The translations under genes and the position numbers were made by a program. Positions 53,381-62,743 of a stretch of 64,000 nucleotides of DNA are shown here, one piece after another; the first letter of the stretch is position 1; the number at the start of each line of letters is the position of its first letter. The DNA lies in the NCBI GenBank assembly GCA_024275315.1, contig JAJRZK010000009.1, forward strand, positions 62,001 to 126,000. Reading direction: 5' to 3'. The notes below the pieces were generated by a model. That model was not told where the DNA came from, made no database searches, and was given only the letters and a program-made list of their open reading frames with translations. The stretch comes from Nitrospirota bacterium. Its GTDB lineage: Bacteria > Nitrospinota_A > UBA7883.

Positions 53381-54625
53381 TTATTCCTCGAACTTCTTAA
53401 ACACCAGGGACCCGTTCACCCCTCCGAATCCGAAGGAGTTCGACATCGAATATTCCACCTGGCGATGAACCGCCTTGTTGGGGGCGTAAAACAAGTCACA
53501 AGCCGGATCCTGATTATCCAGATTTATTGTAGGTGGAATCACACCGGTCTCAAGCGCTTTAACGGCGAAGATGGCCTCGATACCCCCCGCGGCTCCCAGC
53601 AGATGACCGGTCATAGATTTTGTGGAGGAAACCGCCAGGTTATGCGCATGCTCTCCAAAAGCCCTCTTGATCGCCTTGGTCTCGATAGAGTCCGCCTTTG
53701 TGGAGGTGGCGTGCGCGTTGATATACCCGACCTGCTCCGGCATAATCCCGGCTTCTTTAATGGCCAGATTCATGCACGCCACAGCGCCATCGCCATTTTC
53801 CGGGGGCGCCGTGATATGATAAGCGTCTCCGTTCATTCCATATCCGACAACCTGGGCGTAAATCCGCGCCCCCCTGGCCTTGGCTGATTCCATGTTTTCA
53901 AGAACCATCACACCGCACCCCTCGCCCATAACAAAGCCGTCCCTGTCCTTGTCAAATGGACGGCACGCCTTTTCCGGCTCGTCGTTACGTCTGGACAAGG
54001 CCTTGGCCGCGGCGAATCCCGCCACACCAAGCCCGGTGATGGCGGCTTCTGTTCCGCCGGCGATCACGGCGTCCGCCTCGCCACGCTCGATGATCCGGGC
54101 GGCGTCCCCCAATGCGGAAGACCCCGTGGAGCATGCGGTGACCGGACACGAATGCGGACCTTTTAGCCCGAAATGGATGGAAACCTGACCCGCGGCAAGG
54201 TTGGCGAGAACCGCAGGAATGAAAAACGGGGAAATCCTGCGCGGCCCCCGCTCCCTCAGGATGCCGGCGGTACGCTCTATTTCCGGAAGCCCCCCGATGC
54301 CGGTTCCCAATACCACACCAAACCTGCTCTTGCGCTCTTCTGACATCGAGGAGAAATCTATCCCCGCGTCTTTCAGGGCGAACTGGACACAGGCCAGGGC
54401 AAAGTGGATAAACCTGTCCATCTTCTTGACTTCTTTCCCGTCGATATAATCGCGCGGGTCAAATCCTTTTACCTCACCGGCTATTTGGACAGGATAACTT
54501 GAAGCGTCAAAACTGGAAATAACCCCGATGCCGGACCGCCCCTCGACAATACCTTTCCATGTCTCCCCTACCCCGATACCCAGGGGAGTGATCATTCCCA
54601 TGCCAGTGACTGCGATATTTTTCAT
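53381..54625 (-). CDS. fabF: Beta-ketoacyl-ACP synthase II
   Basis: A 414-residue condensing enzyme of standard length. The catalytic Cys is in VTACSTGSSALGDAARII, followed by the two histidines in NAHATSTKADSIETKAI and STKSMTGHLLGAAGGIEAIFA, completing the Cys-His-His triad. It elongates acyl-ACP with malonyl-ACP. In the order fabD-fabG-acpP-fabF. Confidence 0.97.
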   Translation of the reverse strand: MKNIAVTGMGMITPLGIGVGETWKGIVEGRSGIGVISSFDASSYPVQIAGEVKGFDPRDYIDGKEVKKMDRFIHFALACVQFALKDAGIDFSSMSEERKSRFGVVLGTGIGGLPEIERTAGILRERGPRRISPFFIPAVLANLAAGQVSIHFGLKGPHSCPVTACSTGSSALGDAARIIERGEADAVIAGGTEAAITGLGVAGFAAAKALSRRNDEPEKACRPFDKDRDGFVMGEGCGVMVLENMESAKARGARIYAQVVGYGMNGDAYHITAPPENGDGAVACMNLAIKEAGIMPEQVGYINAHATSTKADSIETKAIKRAFGEHAHNLAVSSTKSMTGHLLGAAGGIEAIFAVKALETGVIPPTINLDNQDPACDLFYAPNKAVHRQVEYSMSNSFGFGGVNGSLVFKKFEE

Positions 54626-54715
54626 GACAATCCGATGGAACCAAGAAAGATACCAGTATCTCCTACACCCAACCCGGATGGGGAAAACAACATACTTGAA
54701 ATAAAACCGAACAGC

Positions 54716-54955
54716 CTAATCCTGCTTGGCCGTGGCTGTTATATAATCGATAGCCTGTTGGACTGTCAAAATCTTCTCTGCTTCTTCGTCGGGGATTTCA
54801 ATATCGAAAGCTTCCTCGAAAGCCATAACCAGTTCCACAACGTCCAGAGAATCGGCGTCCAGGTCACTGTCGAATTTCGCTTCAGGCGTCACCTGCTCAG
54901 CGTCGACTTCCAGTTGTTCGACAATGATCGATTTGACTTTCTCTTCGACCGACAT
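54716..54955 (-). CDS. acpP: Acyl carrier protein
   Basis: A 79-residue acidic protein with the phosphopantetheine serine in [30 protein letters not shown] (Ser36). It carries the growing acyl chain for fatty acid and lipid A synthesis. Placed between fabG and fabF with short gaps (64 and 90 bases). Confidence 0.98.
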   Translation of the reverse strand: MSVEEKVKSIIVEQLEVDAEQVTPEAKFDSDLDADSLDVVELVMAFEEAFDIEIPDEEAEKILTVQQAIDYITATAKQD

Positions 54956-55019
54956 AAGTTTTTCTCCTGAAAAATCGTTATTCTATTTTAGTTCAAAACT
55001 GTGAAAATCCAAGCTTTAA

Positions 55020-55760
55020 TCACATCGCCATACCGCCGTTTACCGACAGCGTCTGCCCGGTTATATACCCTGCCTCGTCCGAAGCCAGGAACACAGCCGC
55101 CGCCGCCACGTCTTCGATAGAGCCGAATCGGCCCAACGGAATCGATTTTAGCAGTTGATCCTTGGCCGAGTCAGTTAAAACTTCGGTCATGGCGGTTACA
55201 ATATAGCCAGGCGCAATCGAATTGACGGTCACCGACCTGCTGGCCAGCTCCTTTGCGGCCGACTTCGTCAATCCTATCAGTCCAGCCTTCGAGGCGGCAT
55301 AGTTGGCCTGGCCTGCGTTTCCAATCTGTCCGACAACGGAGGTAATGTTTATTATCCTGCCGCCACGGCATTTTATCATCACCCGGGCCGCCGCCCGCAT
55401 TAAATTGAAAGACCCGGTCAGGTTCACCTTGATAACTTCCTCGAAGTCTTTGTCTTTCATCCGGACAAAAAGTCCGTCCCGGGTTATGCCTGCATTGTTT
55501 ACAAGTATATCTATTCCACCAAATGTTTCAATGTGCTTGTCAAAAGAATTCTTCGCCGCTACCGGGTCTGACACGTCCACCGTCATTCCTTCCGCGCGCG
55601 CGCCGAGCTTGCGGCATATTTCAAGTGTCTCGTCCAGGGAGGTCGACCTGGTCAACAACGACAGGTTGGCGCCTTCTTTTGCAAACCGTTCCGCGATGCC
55701 TTTGCCTATGCCCCTAGCGGCGCCTGTTATGATGGCGGTTTTACCTTCAAGCCTGCCCAT
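55020..55760 (-). CDS. fabG: 3-oxoacyl-ACP reductase
   Basis: A 246-residue short-chain reductase from ATG 55760, which follows GGGGAG at good spacing; a longer in-frame start would extend 18 residues into fabD. TGAARGIGKGIAERFAKEGA binds NADPH, NNAGITRDGLFVRM is the family motif, and the Ser-Tyr-Lys set is in NITSVVGQIGNAGQANYAASKAG. It reduces beta-ketoacyl-ACP. Its start overlaps the fabD end by 14 bases. Confidence 0.96.
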   Translation of the reverse strand: MGRLEGKTAIITGAARGIGKGIAERFAKEGANLSLLTRSTSLDETLEICRKLGARAEGMTVDVSDPVAAKNSFDKHIETFGGIDILVNNAGITRDGLFVRMKDKDFEEVIKVNLTGSFNLMRAAARVMIKCRGGRIINITSVVGQIGNAGQANYAASKAGLIGLTKSAAKELASRSVTVNSIAPGYIVTAMTEVLTDSAKDQLLKSIPLGRFGSIEDVAAAAVFLASDEAGYITGQTLSVNGGMAM

Positions 55761-56688
55761 TTGTTTCTCCCCGCATTTTTGCAATATCCTCCACAGACCC
55801 GACCCTGGCAACATCGATGGACCTGTCGATACGCTTCATAAGCCCCCCCAGCACCTTGCCGGGCCCTATTTCGATTACTCTTGAAACACCCATTTGTTTC
55901 AGCCGCCGCATCGACTCCACCCAGCGCACACACCCGGTGACCTGCCTGATCAATCCATTGGATACATCCTCGGCGGTCCGGCTTAGTCCAGCGTCAACGT
56001 TTCGAACGACAGGAATAGCGGGGTTTAGAAACTTTATGGATTCCATGAACTCCGCCAGCCCGTCCCGGGCGGGTTTCATCATCATCGTATGGAAAGGCGC
56101 GCTTACCTGCAGTTCCACCACCTTTTTGGCTCCTCTTGACTTTGCAATCGACATTGCGTTTCGAACATCCTCGGTCTTTCCGGCTATTACGGTCTGCTCC
56201 GGGCTGTTAAAATTAGCGGGAGCCACTTCGCCTCCGGCTTCATGGCAAATCTGTATGACCGAATCCGCGTCCAGCCCTATGATCGCCCCCATGGCGCCCA
56301 CGCCGACAGGCGCCGCTGATTGCATCAGCTCCCCCCTTTTGCGCACAAGCCTGATCGCGTCGGAGAATGCAAGGGAGCCGGCGCAAAAACAGGCCGAAAA
56401 CTCCCCCAGGCTGTGCCCGGCCACCGCGACCGGTTCAATATCACAGCTGTCCCGAAGGGCTTGTAAAGCGATGACCGACACCAGCAGTATAGCAGGTTGC
56501 GTGTTGGCTGTAAGCTGAAGCTCGTCGTCGGGCCCTTCACATATCAGCCTGCCCAGGGAGAACCCGAGAATTTCGTCCGCCTCTTCCACAAGGCGCCTGG
56601 CTTTCGGGCTGGATTCTATCAACGACGAACCCATACCGACAAATTGCGACCCCTGACCGGGAAACAGAAAAGCTGTTGTTTTACTCAT
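55747..56688 (-). CDS. fabD: Malonyl-CoA:ACP transacylase
   Basis: A 313-residue enzyme from ATG 56688; a TTG four codons upstream is the alternative. FLFPGQGSQFVGMG, the nucleophile in AVAGHSLGEFSACF (Ser93), LVRKRGELMQSAAP and the His in SAPFHTMMM are the family signatures. It loads malonyl groups on ACP. It is the first gene of this fab unit; fabH and plsX, which often precede it, are missing here. Confidence 0.96.
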   Translation of the reverse strand: MSKTTAFLFPGQGSQFVGMGSSLIESSPKARRLVEEADEILGFSLGRLICEGPDDELQLTANTQPAILLVSVIALQALRDSCDIEPVAVAGHSLGEFSACFCAGSLAFSDAIRLVRKRGELMQSAAPVGVGAMGAIIGLDADSVIQICHEAGGEVAPANFNSPEQTVIAGKTEDVRNAMSIAKSRGAKKVVELQVSAPFHTMMMKPARDGLAEFMESIKFLNPAIPVVRNVDAGLSRTAEDVSNGLIRQVTGCVRWVESMRRLKQMGVSRVIEIGPGKVLGGLMKRIDRSIDVARVGSVEDIAKMRGETNGQA

Positions 56689-56865
56689 GCTTTGTGTCAA
56701 GATCTGAAGAAACGAGGTAAGCTAACTTCCCTGACACGATCTGTCAAGCTCGAATTTCGCGGACAAAACCCCTGAATTGACCCAACCGGAGAATGAAAAA
56801 GCGACACTGATTACACCCCGGTCTCAGGGGATGACGGCTGTAGCGATGATCCTATTTTCAACATT

Positions 56866-57597
56866 TTACTTTGGCGCCTTGGGGAGGTTTTCCGCAAACC
56901 CGCCGAAAATTCGCGACAGGACCTGTTTCGTGTTCGGCATGTCGGGATATTTCCTTGTGCGGCTATATCGGCCTGGCCGTATCTGGTACAAGTTGGAATT
57001 GCTCACGGTTTTGTTAACGGAACCTCCCCATACGGATTTCCCCATATCCAGGTCATATATATACAGAGAAACGCTGGCCTTTCTTCTGGAGTAGTAGGTT
57101 ATGTCATAACCTTTTTTGACCTTTATCTTTTTCCCGTTCGGCATTTTTTTTGTCTCATAGATATCCCTCGTTTTAATATTCCTCTCGGTTTCGTTCTTTT
57201 CAATCCTGGCGAAGATGACATAGCGAACACCTTTGAATTTCGACCTTACGACGCCCAGCGATGAAGAGCTTAGCGCCCCCGTCTCCCGGTGTTCAGACAT
57301 CAATCTGTCGTACTTTTTCCTCCCCAGCTTGCTGACAAGCTTTCTGGAGGAGACGACGTTGAGCTCTTTTCTTTGTTTGGTGAACTGGCTCCGGAGGATA
57401 TCCGAATAGGCTATGGTCGTGGTGGCGCTAATGTTGTTCACGATGGAGGCCACACCGCCCACCATTATTTTTGATGAGACAATCGTATCGTATGTGAAGC
57501 TGGGATCGTGCGTAAGCCCGGCTATCTTGGTGGCGCAGGACGTCGCCAACATGCAAAAAACGGCAAGACAAATGTACGCGCTGGTTCTTTTGTACAT
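56866..57597 (-). CDS. Putative lipoprotein of unknown function
   Basis: A 243-residue protein with a hydrophobic leader and lipobox LATSC (residues 17-21), so lipid-anchored at the outer face of a membrane. The mature part includes MVGGVASIVNNISATTTIAYSDILRSQF, YVIFARIEKNE and a VSLYIYDLDMGKSVWGGSVNKTV segment. This layout recalls small lipoproteins of the CsgG/GNA1162-like type, which bind peptidoglycan or assemble at the outer membrane, but I cannot name it. It stands between fabD (177-base gap) and pit (80-base gap) on the same strand. Confidence 0.62.
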   Translation of the reverse strand: MYKRTSAYICLAVFCMLATSCATKIAGLTHDPSFTYDTIVSSKIMVGGVASIVNNISATTTIAYSDILRSQFTKQRKELNVVSSRKLVSKLGRKKYDRLMSEHRETGALSSSSLGVVRSKFKGVRYVIFARIEKNETERNIKTRDIYETKKMPNGKKIKVKKGYDITYYSRRKASVSLYIYDLDMGKSVWGGSVNKTVSNSNLYQIRPGRYSRTRKYPDMPNTKQVLSRIFGGFAENLPKAPK

Positions 57598-57696
57598 GCA
57601 AGACCCCCTTTCGATTTTCAGCTTTGCCCTTGATAAACTAAAGTATTCCCGTTTTCCGGGCTGGTTGTCAATACGGGCCAGGCGCAGGCGTGGTTC

Positions 57697-58785
57697 TTAT
57701 TTTCTGTACAAATCATAAACAAACAACGCAAGCCCCAGAGCTGTCGCGAGGCTGAACACCAGCATCCCCGTTTTTATCACGATTAGATACGCAACCCCGG
57801 CCACGGCCGCTGTAACCGGTATGGTGAGCGCCCATGCGTTCAGTATGGACCCTACAACCGCGCCGGGGGATTTACCAAAGGTTTTCGAAGCTCCCACACC
57901 TACCACGGATGAGACCGTGACATGAGTTGTGGACACGGGCATCCCGAGAAAAGTGGCCGCAAACATGACCGCCGCCGCCCCCGATTCCGCGCTGAACCCG
58001 TGGACCGGCTGCAAGTCGGTGATTTTTTTCGCTACGGTTTTGATGATCCGCATTCCTCCCACCATCGTCCCGGCGCTGATGGATACGGCGCAAATGACAG
58101 TTACCCACAGCGGCACATGGAACCTTTCTGTCGCACCCGCCTGGTACAGCGCCAGAGCTATCAGCCCCATGGTTTTTTGCGCGTCGTTGGATCCGTGGGC
58201 GAAGCTCATCATCCCGGCGGACAACACCTGCATCCTAGCGAAAAACCGGTTGCCGCGCTGGACCGCCATGCCGGAAAACAGCCCCCTGGCCGTTCCGGCC
58301 AGCAGTCTGAACAATACGTATCCCGCCGCGAAACCGAATATTGGTGAGGTAAACAGCGCCACTATGATTTTTATCAGCATGCTCCACCTGAAAACGTCAA
58401 CTCCCGCTCCGTTGATCAGCGCTTTTACAAAAACCGCCCCGAACAGGGCGGAAACAAGAGCGTGGGACGAACTGGATGGAACTCCGTATTTCCATGTAGT
58501 GAGGTTCCAGGCGATGGCGGTGGATACCGCCGCGGTTATCACGCCAGTGTCCATGTACACCGGATCAGCGACACCTGTGGCTAGAGTATACGCCACCTTG
58601 TGGGAGATCAGCGCTCCGGCAAAATTGAACAAGGCGGCCAGAGCCAGGGCGGCGGGGACAGTTAGCGCGCGGGTCGCGATCGACGTGGCGATGGTGTTGG
58701 CGGCGTCGTTGAACCCGTTTATAAAGTTAAACACCACCGAAAGCAGGACAACCAGGGCAAGAACGACAAGGGTGTGTTCAGGCAT
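57697..58785 (-). CDS. pit: Pit-type inorganic phosphate transporter
   Basis: A 362-residue membrane protein with two inverted repeats, each with the Pit signature: NGFNDAANTIATSIATRAL near the N-terminus and SFAHGSNDAQKTMGLIALAL in the second half. About ten helices. Pit proteins import metal-phosphate by proton or sodium coupling. The DUF47 partner gene overlaps its start by eight bases, the classic pair. Confidence 0.95.
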   Translation of the reverse strand: MPEHTLVVLALVVLLSVVFNFINGFNDAANTIATSIATRALTVPAALALAALFNFAGALISHKVAYTLATGVADPVYMDTGVITAAVSTAIAWNLTTWKYGVPSSSSHALVSALFGAVFVKALINGAGVDVFRWSMLIKIIVALFTSPIFGFAAGYVLFRLLAGTARGLFSGMAVQRGNRFFARMQVLSAGMMSFAHGSNDAQKTMGLIALALYQAGATERFHVPLWVTVICAVSISAGTMVGGMRIIKTVAKKITDLQPVHGFSAESGAAAVMFAATFLGMPVSTTHVTVSSVVGVGASKTFGKSPGAVVGSILNAWALTIPVTAAVAGVAYLIVIKTGMLVFSLATALGLALFVYDLYRK

Positions 58786-59458
58786 GTTCTATTATCATAC
58801 TCTGGATGACTTTCATGATCTCCACCAGCGTGTCGACTATCTCCTCGAGCTGGTCGAGAGTTTTTTCGTCCATTACCAGGCGGCGATAATCTGACAGCCT
58901 GTTCTCTTTGGCCGCGGCGTTTATCTGGCTGGAAAGCTTTTGCTTGTTTGGCCAGTATATCCTGTCTCCCTCCGCCTCGATCACGCTAATGTCCGAAAGA
59001 ATTCCGGAGAGCTTTGCGGTGTTTCGTCTTGGGTCACGCAGAAGCTCCACGGTTTTGCCCGCCTGTTCCACGCCCCTGGCAAACACCTTGAGCTGATCTT
59101 TTACGAATGGAGGAAAATCGGGCCTGTAATCCGCGTGGACGCTCATTTTGGCCGATTCGTCCAGCCTGTCCAGAGCGTCGTCCAGGTTTTTAAAAAGCCG
59201 GATCAACTCTGCCGGTGAATATGGCGGAGTGAACGTGCGTTTGAGCTCTGCGTTTATTTCACGTATGATTTTGTCTCCATCCCTTTCCAGCGTCTTAAGC
59301 CGCGCCAGCAGACTCTCTTTTTCTTCCGGCGACAACGCCCCCCTGTAGACGGCGGCGAGGTACACTTTCACGCTTTGGGAAATGAGGTCGTACATTTTCG
59401 ACATGGGAGAAAAAAAGTCCACCTCTTCCGGGAAGAACAGGCTTAAAAAATTTTTCAT
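58778..59458 (-). CDS. DUF47/PhoU-like partner of the phosphate transporter
   Basis: A 226-residue, nearly all-helical protein from ATG 59458; a TTG six codons upstream is less likely. LARLKTLERDGDKIIREINAELKRTFTPPYSPAELIRLFKNLDDALDRLDE is the DUF47 signature with its acidic E/D clusters, and the end KTLDQLEEIVDTLVEIMKVIQSM fits too. DUF47 proteins bind metals and tune Pit activity in a PhoU-like way. It overlaps pit by eight bases, so the two are co-translated. Confidence 0.92.
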   Translation of the reverse strand: MKNFLSLFFPEEVDFFSPMSKMYDLISQSVKVYLAAVYRGALSPEEKESLLARLKTLERDGDKIIREINAELKRTFTPPYSPAELIRLFKNLDDALDRLDESAKMSVHADYRPDFPPFVKDQLKVFARGVEQAGKTVELLRDPRRNTAKLSGILSDISVIEAEGDRIYWPNKQKLSSQINAAAKENRLSDYRRLVMDEKTLDQLEEIVDTLVEIMKVIQSMIIEHA

Positions 59459-59533
59459 GTTACCGTTTCCCGTCAATCAGACGAACTGTGTCCCAGGCTT
59501 TTGATATAGTTGTATAATATTGCAAAATATATC

Positions 59534-61291
59534 ATGGCATCAGAAATCTTTCGCGCAACTTTAGCCGCAAACCTGTCGTCGCTCAAACGCGGTTCAGCCG
59601 ATCTGGCCATGCTCCTGTCATCGCTTCAGCATGAAAAACTCTGGGATCGTCTCATACCGGCTAAAATCACGGGGTATACATGCAAGGTTGCGGTGGACGG
59701 GCGAATCAAGCATGTAAACTCCACCTATGATCCATGGAAAGAAGCGGATAAACAGCTCCTGTCAACGCTGGGCGCAAGGAGGCTCAACGACTTGTCTACG
59801 GCCTATTATTTCGGCGCGGGCCTGGGATATCACCTGAAACTGTTGCTTGAAACCCTGGGCGACCGGGTGCGCGTTGCGCTATATGAAAAAGATCCCGATT
59901 GGCTTGTTCTGGCGCTTTCATTGCACGATTTCACGGCAGAAATCGAATCGGGCAGGTTGCGCGTGCGCCTGGATAGGGTGACGGACAATCCTGAACCGAT
60001 ACGGTTGGCGTTTAACGATATAAGCTGGGCGCATCCGGTTCTCTGGGACCGGTATTGCTCCTATTACAACGGATTGATCAGAGAAAGCTTCACCACCTGC
60101 GAACCCCGGGAAAAAACGACGGTGTTGACCGTGATTATCTACCCTTATTCCGCCTATCTGAATCTTTCCGACTCCGTGTCGGAACGGTTCAGAGCTCTTG
60201 GATTCGATGTGGTCAAGCGCCCTAACATCCCCGGTGAAATCAGGAGCGCCGTACTGGAGAGCCGGCCAAGTCTGATTTTTTCCATGTCGTTCTCATCCTC
60301 GCTTGCAAAGCTTTCCAGCGAACTTGAAATCACCTACATATGCTGGGAGCTGGACAAGGTAATGAACCAGGATTACATACCATGCGGCAGGTATCCCTAC
60401 AGCAAAGTGTTTACAACGTATCTCGGTGATGTAGCCAGGTTCGACGAGGCGGGACACGAGGCGTTCTATCTTCCAGCGGCTCCGGACACTCTCCTGGAAG
60501 ACGATTTTGACCTTACCGAGGATGAGTCAAACAAGTACTCATGCGATATCTCTTTTGTAGGATCACCCCTGCTTTCAATAAACAACGACTATCTTGCGCT
60601 GTTGTCCTCCATAAAAGGCGCCATGGACCGCCATGGCCTGGTGGACGAGGGGCAAAGGTTAATCAACGCCATGGAAAAATCCATCGCAAGACAAAAAGAG
60701 TTTTCGATGAAAAACCGGTATGAGCTCCCCGGGCTGTTGCGGGACGAAATCGAGAAAGCCGGGGTGACCGAGCTGTTTACGTTTTCCATCGAGAGACTGG
60801 GCAATATCATCGCCAAACAGTGCTGTAAAATCCAGCGGCTTGGTTATCTTATGGAGCTGGCGCCGACCACCGTGGCCGTATACGGCGCCAGGGACTGGCT
60901 GGATGTGAAAGCCGACCATCTTCTGTATAAGGGCATGGCGGATTTTGACCGTGAAAGCGGGATGATATACAGGGCGTCGAAAATTAATCTGGATATCACA
61001 AGGATCTATCAGCTCGACGGATTCAGCGACAGGGTTTTCAATATCCTTTGGGCGGGGGGGTTTCTGATGATGAACCGCACAAAAACCATAGAACGCTCGT
61101 TCGAAATTGGAAAAGAACTGGTGGTGTTTGACACGCCCGGGGAAATGAAACAGTTGTGCGAACACTACCTGAACGAGGAAACCGAACGAAGGGACATCGC
61201 CCAACGGGGCCGGGTCCACGTGCGGGAGAGCCATTCAGTGGCACACAGAGTGGATGAAATGCTCTCCCGCGTTCCGGATATCGTTAATTAA
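59534..61291 (+). CDS. CgeB/Maf-like glycosyltransferase
   Basis: A 585-residue protein from ATG 59534; an in-frame TTG at 59510 overlaps a TATAAT (59513-59518) and is unlikely. The N-terminal 200 residues (LSTAYYFGAGLGYHLKLLLETLGDRVRVALYEKDP) resemble the Maf motility-associated N-domain. The C-terminal half (ISFVGSPL..., SKINLDITRIYQLDGFSDRVFNILWAGGFLMMNRTKTIERSF, and HVRESHSVAHRVDEML) is the CgeB/DUF3880 GT-B fold. Such enzymes glycosylate flagellin or spore/cell-surface proteins. The convergent neighbour has a FliA-type promoter, which fits a flagellar role, but acceptor and sugar are not shown. Confidence 0.75.
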   Translation: MASEIFRATLAANLSSLKRGSADLAMLLSSLQHEKLWDRLIPAKITGYTCKVAVDGRIKHVNSTYDPWKEADKQLLSTLGARRLNDLSTAYYFGAGLGYHLKLLLETLGDRVRVALYEKDPDWLVLALSLHDFTAEIESGRLRVRLDRVTDNPEPIRLAFNDISWAHPVLWDRYCSYYNGLIRESFTTCEPREKTTVLTVIIYPYSAYLNLSDSVSERFRALGFDVVKRPNIPGEIRSAVLESRPSLIFSMSFSSSLAKLSSELEITYICWELDKVMNQDYIPCGRYPYSKVFTTYLGDVARFDEAGHEAFYLPAAPDTLLEDDFDLTEDESNKYSCDISFVGSPLLSINNDYLALLSSIKGAMDRHGLVDEGQRLINAMEKSIARQKEFSMKNRYELPGLLRDEIEKAGVTELFTFSIERLGNIIAKQCCKIQRLGYLMELAPTTVAVYGARDWLDVKADHLLYKGMADFDRESGMIYRASKINLDITRIYQLDGFSDRVFNILWAGGFLMMNRTKTIERSFEIGKELVVFDTPGEMKQLCEHYLNEETERRDIAQRGRVHVRESHSVAHRVDEMLSRVPDIVN

Positions 61292-62063
61292 CGCCGGTTC
61301 CCGCCGGAACCTGTGACCCGAAAAAGTTTTTCACATATTCCGCCCAGCCCCCTTCATCGGCCGCCTTTTTACCCTCATCGGCTCCATCGCCTTTCAGATG
61401 GCTGAAAAATGCGTCGAGCTTGCCCTGTATCAGGCTCTTGGTCTCTTTTATTCCATCCGAGACCTGGGAAGGGAGATTACCCAGAATCGCCATCGCTTCT
61501 TTAAAACCGTTATCAATGGCTCCTTCGACCATCTTCTTGAACGCGTCAACCTGCTCTTCATAAGTCATATCCGGATTGTCCGCCGCGAACATGGGGAAAA
61601 AACCGAGCGCAAAATCGACGATCCTCGACGCCGTGGCTTCCGGGCCGAACGGGTTTCCATCGATAGCGGCGATATGGGCGTTGACTATATTCTCCGCCTC
61701 ACCGGCTCGCTGGGAAGCGAAGGTGTCACCACCTTTTTGATCAGCGTAGGCCGCAAGCTTTTCCGCCATGGTCCCCGCCGGGGGCTGGGACTTTTCGAAA
61801 CTCATCCTGATATAGCGCATACTGGATGATTCGGCTACTATCTGCCCGAAAGAACCCTCGCCGCCGCGCTGTACTGTTATGGCGCTGTCCACCCGCTGAA
61901 GCATCTCAACGGAAAGCGAACCAAAAAAGTTTTTCAACTCCACCTGGTCCGACCTGTCCACTCGGGCGCCATTGCCGTCTTGCTGTGGTTTTACAGGTGT
62001 GTTTAAGTTGCCTGTCCTGAATTCAGGACGGATTCCTGATATTAACGTTTCCACTCCGCTCAT
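61284..62063 (-). CDS. DUF5610-like protein, probably flagellum-associated
   Basis: A 259-residue protein without signal or membrane segment, starting at ATG 62063 five bases after GAGG. A Pro/Gln-rich N-terminus leads into helical sequence; ATASRIVDFALGFFPMFAADNPDMTYEEQVDAFKKMVEGAIDNGFKEAMAILG matches the DUF5610 pattern as I know it. Function unknown; homologues are seen near flagellar genes. The promoter ahead (62100-62127) fits sigma-28, supporting late flagellar expression. Converges with the glycosyltransferase gene (8-base overlap). Confidence 0.68.
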   Translation of the reverse strand: MSGVETLISGIRPEFRTGNLNTPVKPQQDGNGARVDRSDQVELKNFFGSLSVEMLQRVDSAITVQRGGEGSFGQIVAESSSMRYIRMSFEKSQPPAGTMAEKLAAYADQKGGDTFASQRAGEAENIVNAHIAAIDGNPFGPEATASRIVDFALGFFPMFAADNPDMTYEEQVDAFKKMVEGAIDNGFKEAMAILGNLPSQVSDGIKETKSLIQGKLDAFFSHLKGDGADEGKKAADEGGWAEYVKNFFGSQVPAGTGVN

Positions 62064-62099
62064 TTTAACCTCGGGATTGAAGTTTTGTAGGTAACTCAG

Positions 62100-62127
62100 T
62101 TATCGGCTTGCGGAGATTTTTCCATTA
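62100..62127 (-). promoter_or_regulatory. FliA (sigma-28)-type promoter of the DUF5610-like gene
   Basis: Minus strand: TAAT (62127-62124), 16 bases, then a perfect GCCGATAA (62107-62100), compared with the sigma-28 pattern TAAA-N15-GCCGATAA. It lies 37 bases before the ATG at 62063. The -10 is exact; the -35 is one base off in sequence and spacing. Confidence 0.62.
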
Positions 62128-62200
62128 GTCCTTTTTATTTGAGCGACCCTTCCTATATCACATATATACAATAAGTTATATCCTCTCCCCTTCCGCGCAG

Positions 62201-62250
62201 AAAAAAAAGCCCATAAACTCCCCTTTCGGTCGGGGGAGCTTGCGGGCTTG
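62201..62250 (-). terminator. Rho-independent terminator after the ECF/Spy unit
   Basis: Minus strand: a long imperfect hairpin whose outer arms are AGCCCGCAAGCTCCCC and GGGGAGTTTATGGGCT, followed by eight T (complement of A at 62201-62208). It lies 23 bases beyond the Spy/CpxP-like stop at 62273. Confidence 0.85.
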
Positions 62251-62272
62251 TGGCTTTAATCCGGACCAGTAA

Positions 62273-62743
62273 TCAGAAATCATCCCCATGACGCCTGGAG
62301 CCGCCCCTGTCCCGGTCGTTTGGGCGCCTGTCATGTCCACCGAAAGCCGACGCGTCCATACGCTCGAGTATTTTTTGCTTTTGTTCCGGTGTCAATATTC
62401 CCGTCATTTTCACCTGCATTCCCAGCTTCGTTCGTGTCATCTCGGCTTGCAATTCAGCTATTTCGTTTATCAGCTTGTCCAGTTTTGCTTTGTCCGGCTT
62501 GTCCTTGTGGAGCTCTTCTTGAAAATCGATTTGTACCAGACCGATTTCGCTCTTCGTTTTGATCATCCGCTTCCGCGTTTCGCTACGGAATTTCCTGACC
62601 TGTTTGAGCTGGTTGCTATCCAGGTTGATATCTTCCATCAGGACTTTTCTGCCACCGCCACGGCCTTTGTAGTCATCGTGGGCGGCCAGGGAAACCGTGG
62701 GAACAAGAGACGCAACCGCTATCGCGATAATTAGTCTACGCAT
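62273..62743 (-). CDS. Spy/CpxP-family periplasmic protein
   Basis: A 156-residue protein from ATG 62743 behind GGAGG; an ATG four codons upstream overlaps that site. Signal peptide ends near SLAA. The mature protein is helical and basic with the Spy/CpxP pattern: LDSNQLKQVRKFRSETRKRM, IDFQEELHKDKPDKAKLDKLINEIAELQAEMTRTKL, then LTPEQKQKI. The tail is Arg/Asp/Gly/His-rich. Family members are envelope-stress chaperones or metal sensors (CpxP, Spy, ZraP, CnrX). It overlaps the anti-sigma-like gene by eight bases and is the likely effector or sensor of this sigma system. Confidence 0.82.
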   Translation of the reverse strand: MRRLIIAIAVASLVPTVSLAAHDDYKGRGGGRKVLMEDINLDSNQLKQVRKFRSETRKRMIKTKSEIGLVQIDFQEELHKDKPDKAKLDKLINEIAELQAEMTRTKLGMQVKMTGILTPEQKQKILERMDASAFGGHDRRPNDRDRGGSRRHGDDF

